The notes beneath the pieces were generated by a model. It did not search any database. It was not told where the DNA came from and worked only from the letters and a program-made list of their open reading frames with translations. Below are positions 63,671-64,000 of a stretch of 64,000 nt of DNA, piece after piece (position 1 is the stretch's first letter; each line of letters opens with the position of its first letter). The translations under genes were made by a program, and so were the position numbers. Source of the DNA: Peromyscus leucopus (lineage: Eukaryota; Chordata; Mammalia; Rodentia; Cricetidae). Location: NCBI RefSeq assembly GCF_004664715.2, contig NC_051064.1, positions 113,074,240-113,138,239 of the forward strand, given 5' to 3'.

Positions 63671-64000
63671 CGAAGGCACTTAAATACCTCCTTACACAGA
63701 GCTAACAATCTTGTTTGACCAAGAATCCAGCATATCAGAAAACTACTTTTTGTAGTTTCCCGTTTCCGTTCTTATTCCAGAAAGAAACATTGCTATTATC
63801 ACAGTGCCCGTGTAGATTATATTGAATAAGCCCTTTGGATATAACTTGTTCTTTTTTTTTTCCCTTTTTCCCCCAGAGTAGAAAAGTAGATTTCCACCCA
63901 ACCGCTTCATGTAACACAATTTAAAAAAAAAAATCTTCATAGCAGAATTCAACACTGTTAAACATTTATCACAATCCTATATAAGCTTGATTCCTGTGTT

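Larger units (their letters stand above)
62376..64000 (+). other. Faf1: Faf1 intron, 5' part
   Basis: First 1.6 kb of the phase 0 intron after the 81-nt exon. It holds (CT)n and (GT)n microsatellites, an old LINE-like patch and a B4 SINE. The next Faf1 exon (starting REAHERE-like in the protein) is not reached. Confidence 0.9.

Overview
This window looks like intronic DNA from a muroid rodent, most likely a cricetid (vole, deer-mouse or hamster group). It is densely seeded with rodent SINEs (B1, B2, B3/B4, ID), Lx-type L1 fragments, rodent LTRs and long microsatellites. Well-preserved B1 copies carry a variant right half (AGGAAAGGCGCAAAGCTACA) that I associate with cricetids rather than house mouse. 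The species call rests on recall of repeat families and was not searched.

Only one protein-coding gene can be supported: Faf1 (FAS-associated factor 1), on the + strand, represented by three internal exons. They are 20298-20434 (137 nt), 25788-25876 (89 nt) and 62295-62375 (81 nt). All have AG/GT splice borders and join in one open frame. They encode about 102 residues: the C-terminal part of the UAS (thioredoxin-like) domain and the start of the charged coiled-coil linker leading to the UBX domain, roughly residues 424-525 of ~650 by counting back from the remembered C-terminus. The introns are >20.3 kb (5' end outside), 5.35 kb, 36.4 kb and >1.6 kb. No promoter, first exon, last exon or polyadenylation site of Faf1 is present.

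Layout: 1-1.3 kb and 18.8-20.2 kb are repeat-poor and of high complexity, and are candidate conserved noncoding elements. 2-18 kb holds L1 fragments with nested SINEs, a solo LTR containing another LTR fragment, and an L1 with a long inverted duplication. 20-29 kb carries the first two exons among scattered SINEs and MIRs. 29-36.6 kb is a retrovirus-like and L1-rich block: an IAP-like solo LTR with a perfect 6-bp target duplication, a MaLR-like element with both LTRs, tandem B2s, and an ancient L1 with three later inserts. 36.6-48.5 kb is mixed old repeats and unique sequence. 48.5-55.7 kb is a stack of antisense L1s interrupted by B1, LTR-like repeats and a young L1 3' end. 56-62 kb holds further L1/SINE debris up to the third exon, which is followed closely by (CT)n and (GT)n microsatellites.

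I found no operon, CRISPR array, true tRNA/rRNA gene, intact transposon ORF or convincing new protein system. The interest lies in the retroelement structures, in an in-frame cassette exon carrying the post-UAS motif, and in a few repeat-free islands that deserve conservation analysis. Repeat family names are from recognition of consensus features and edges are approximate unless a target-site duplication is given.
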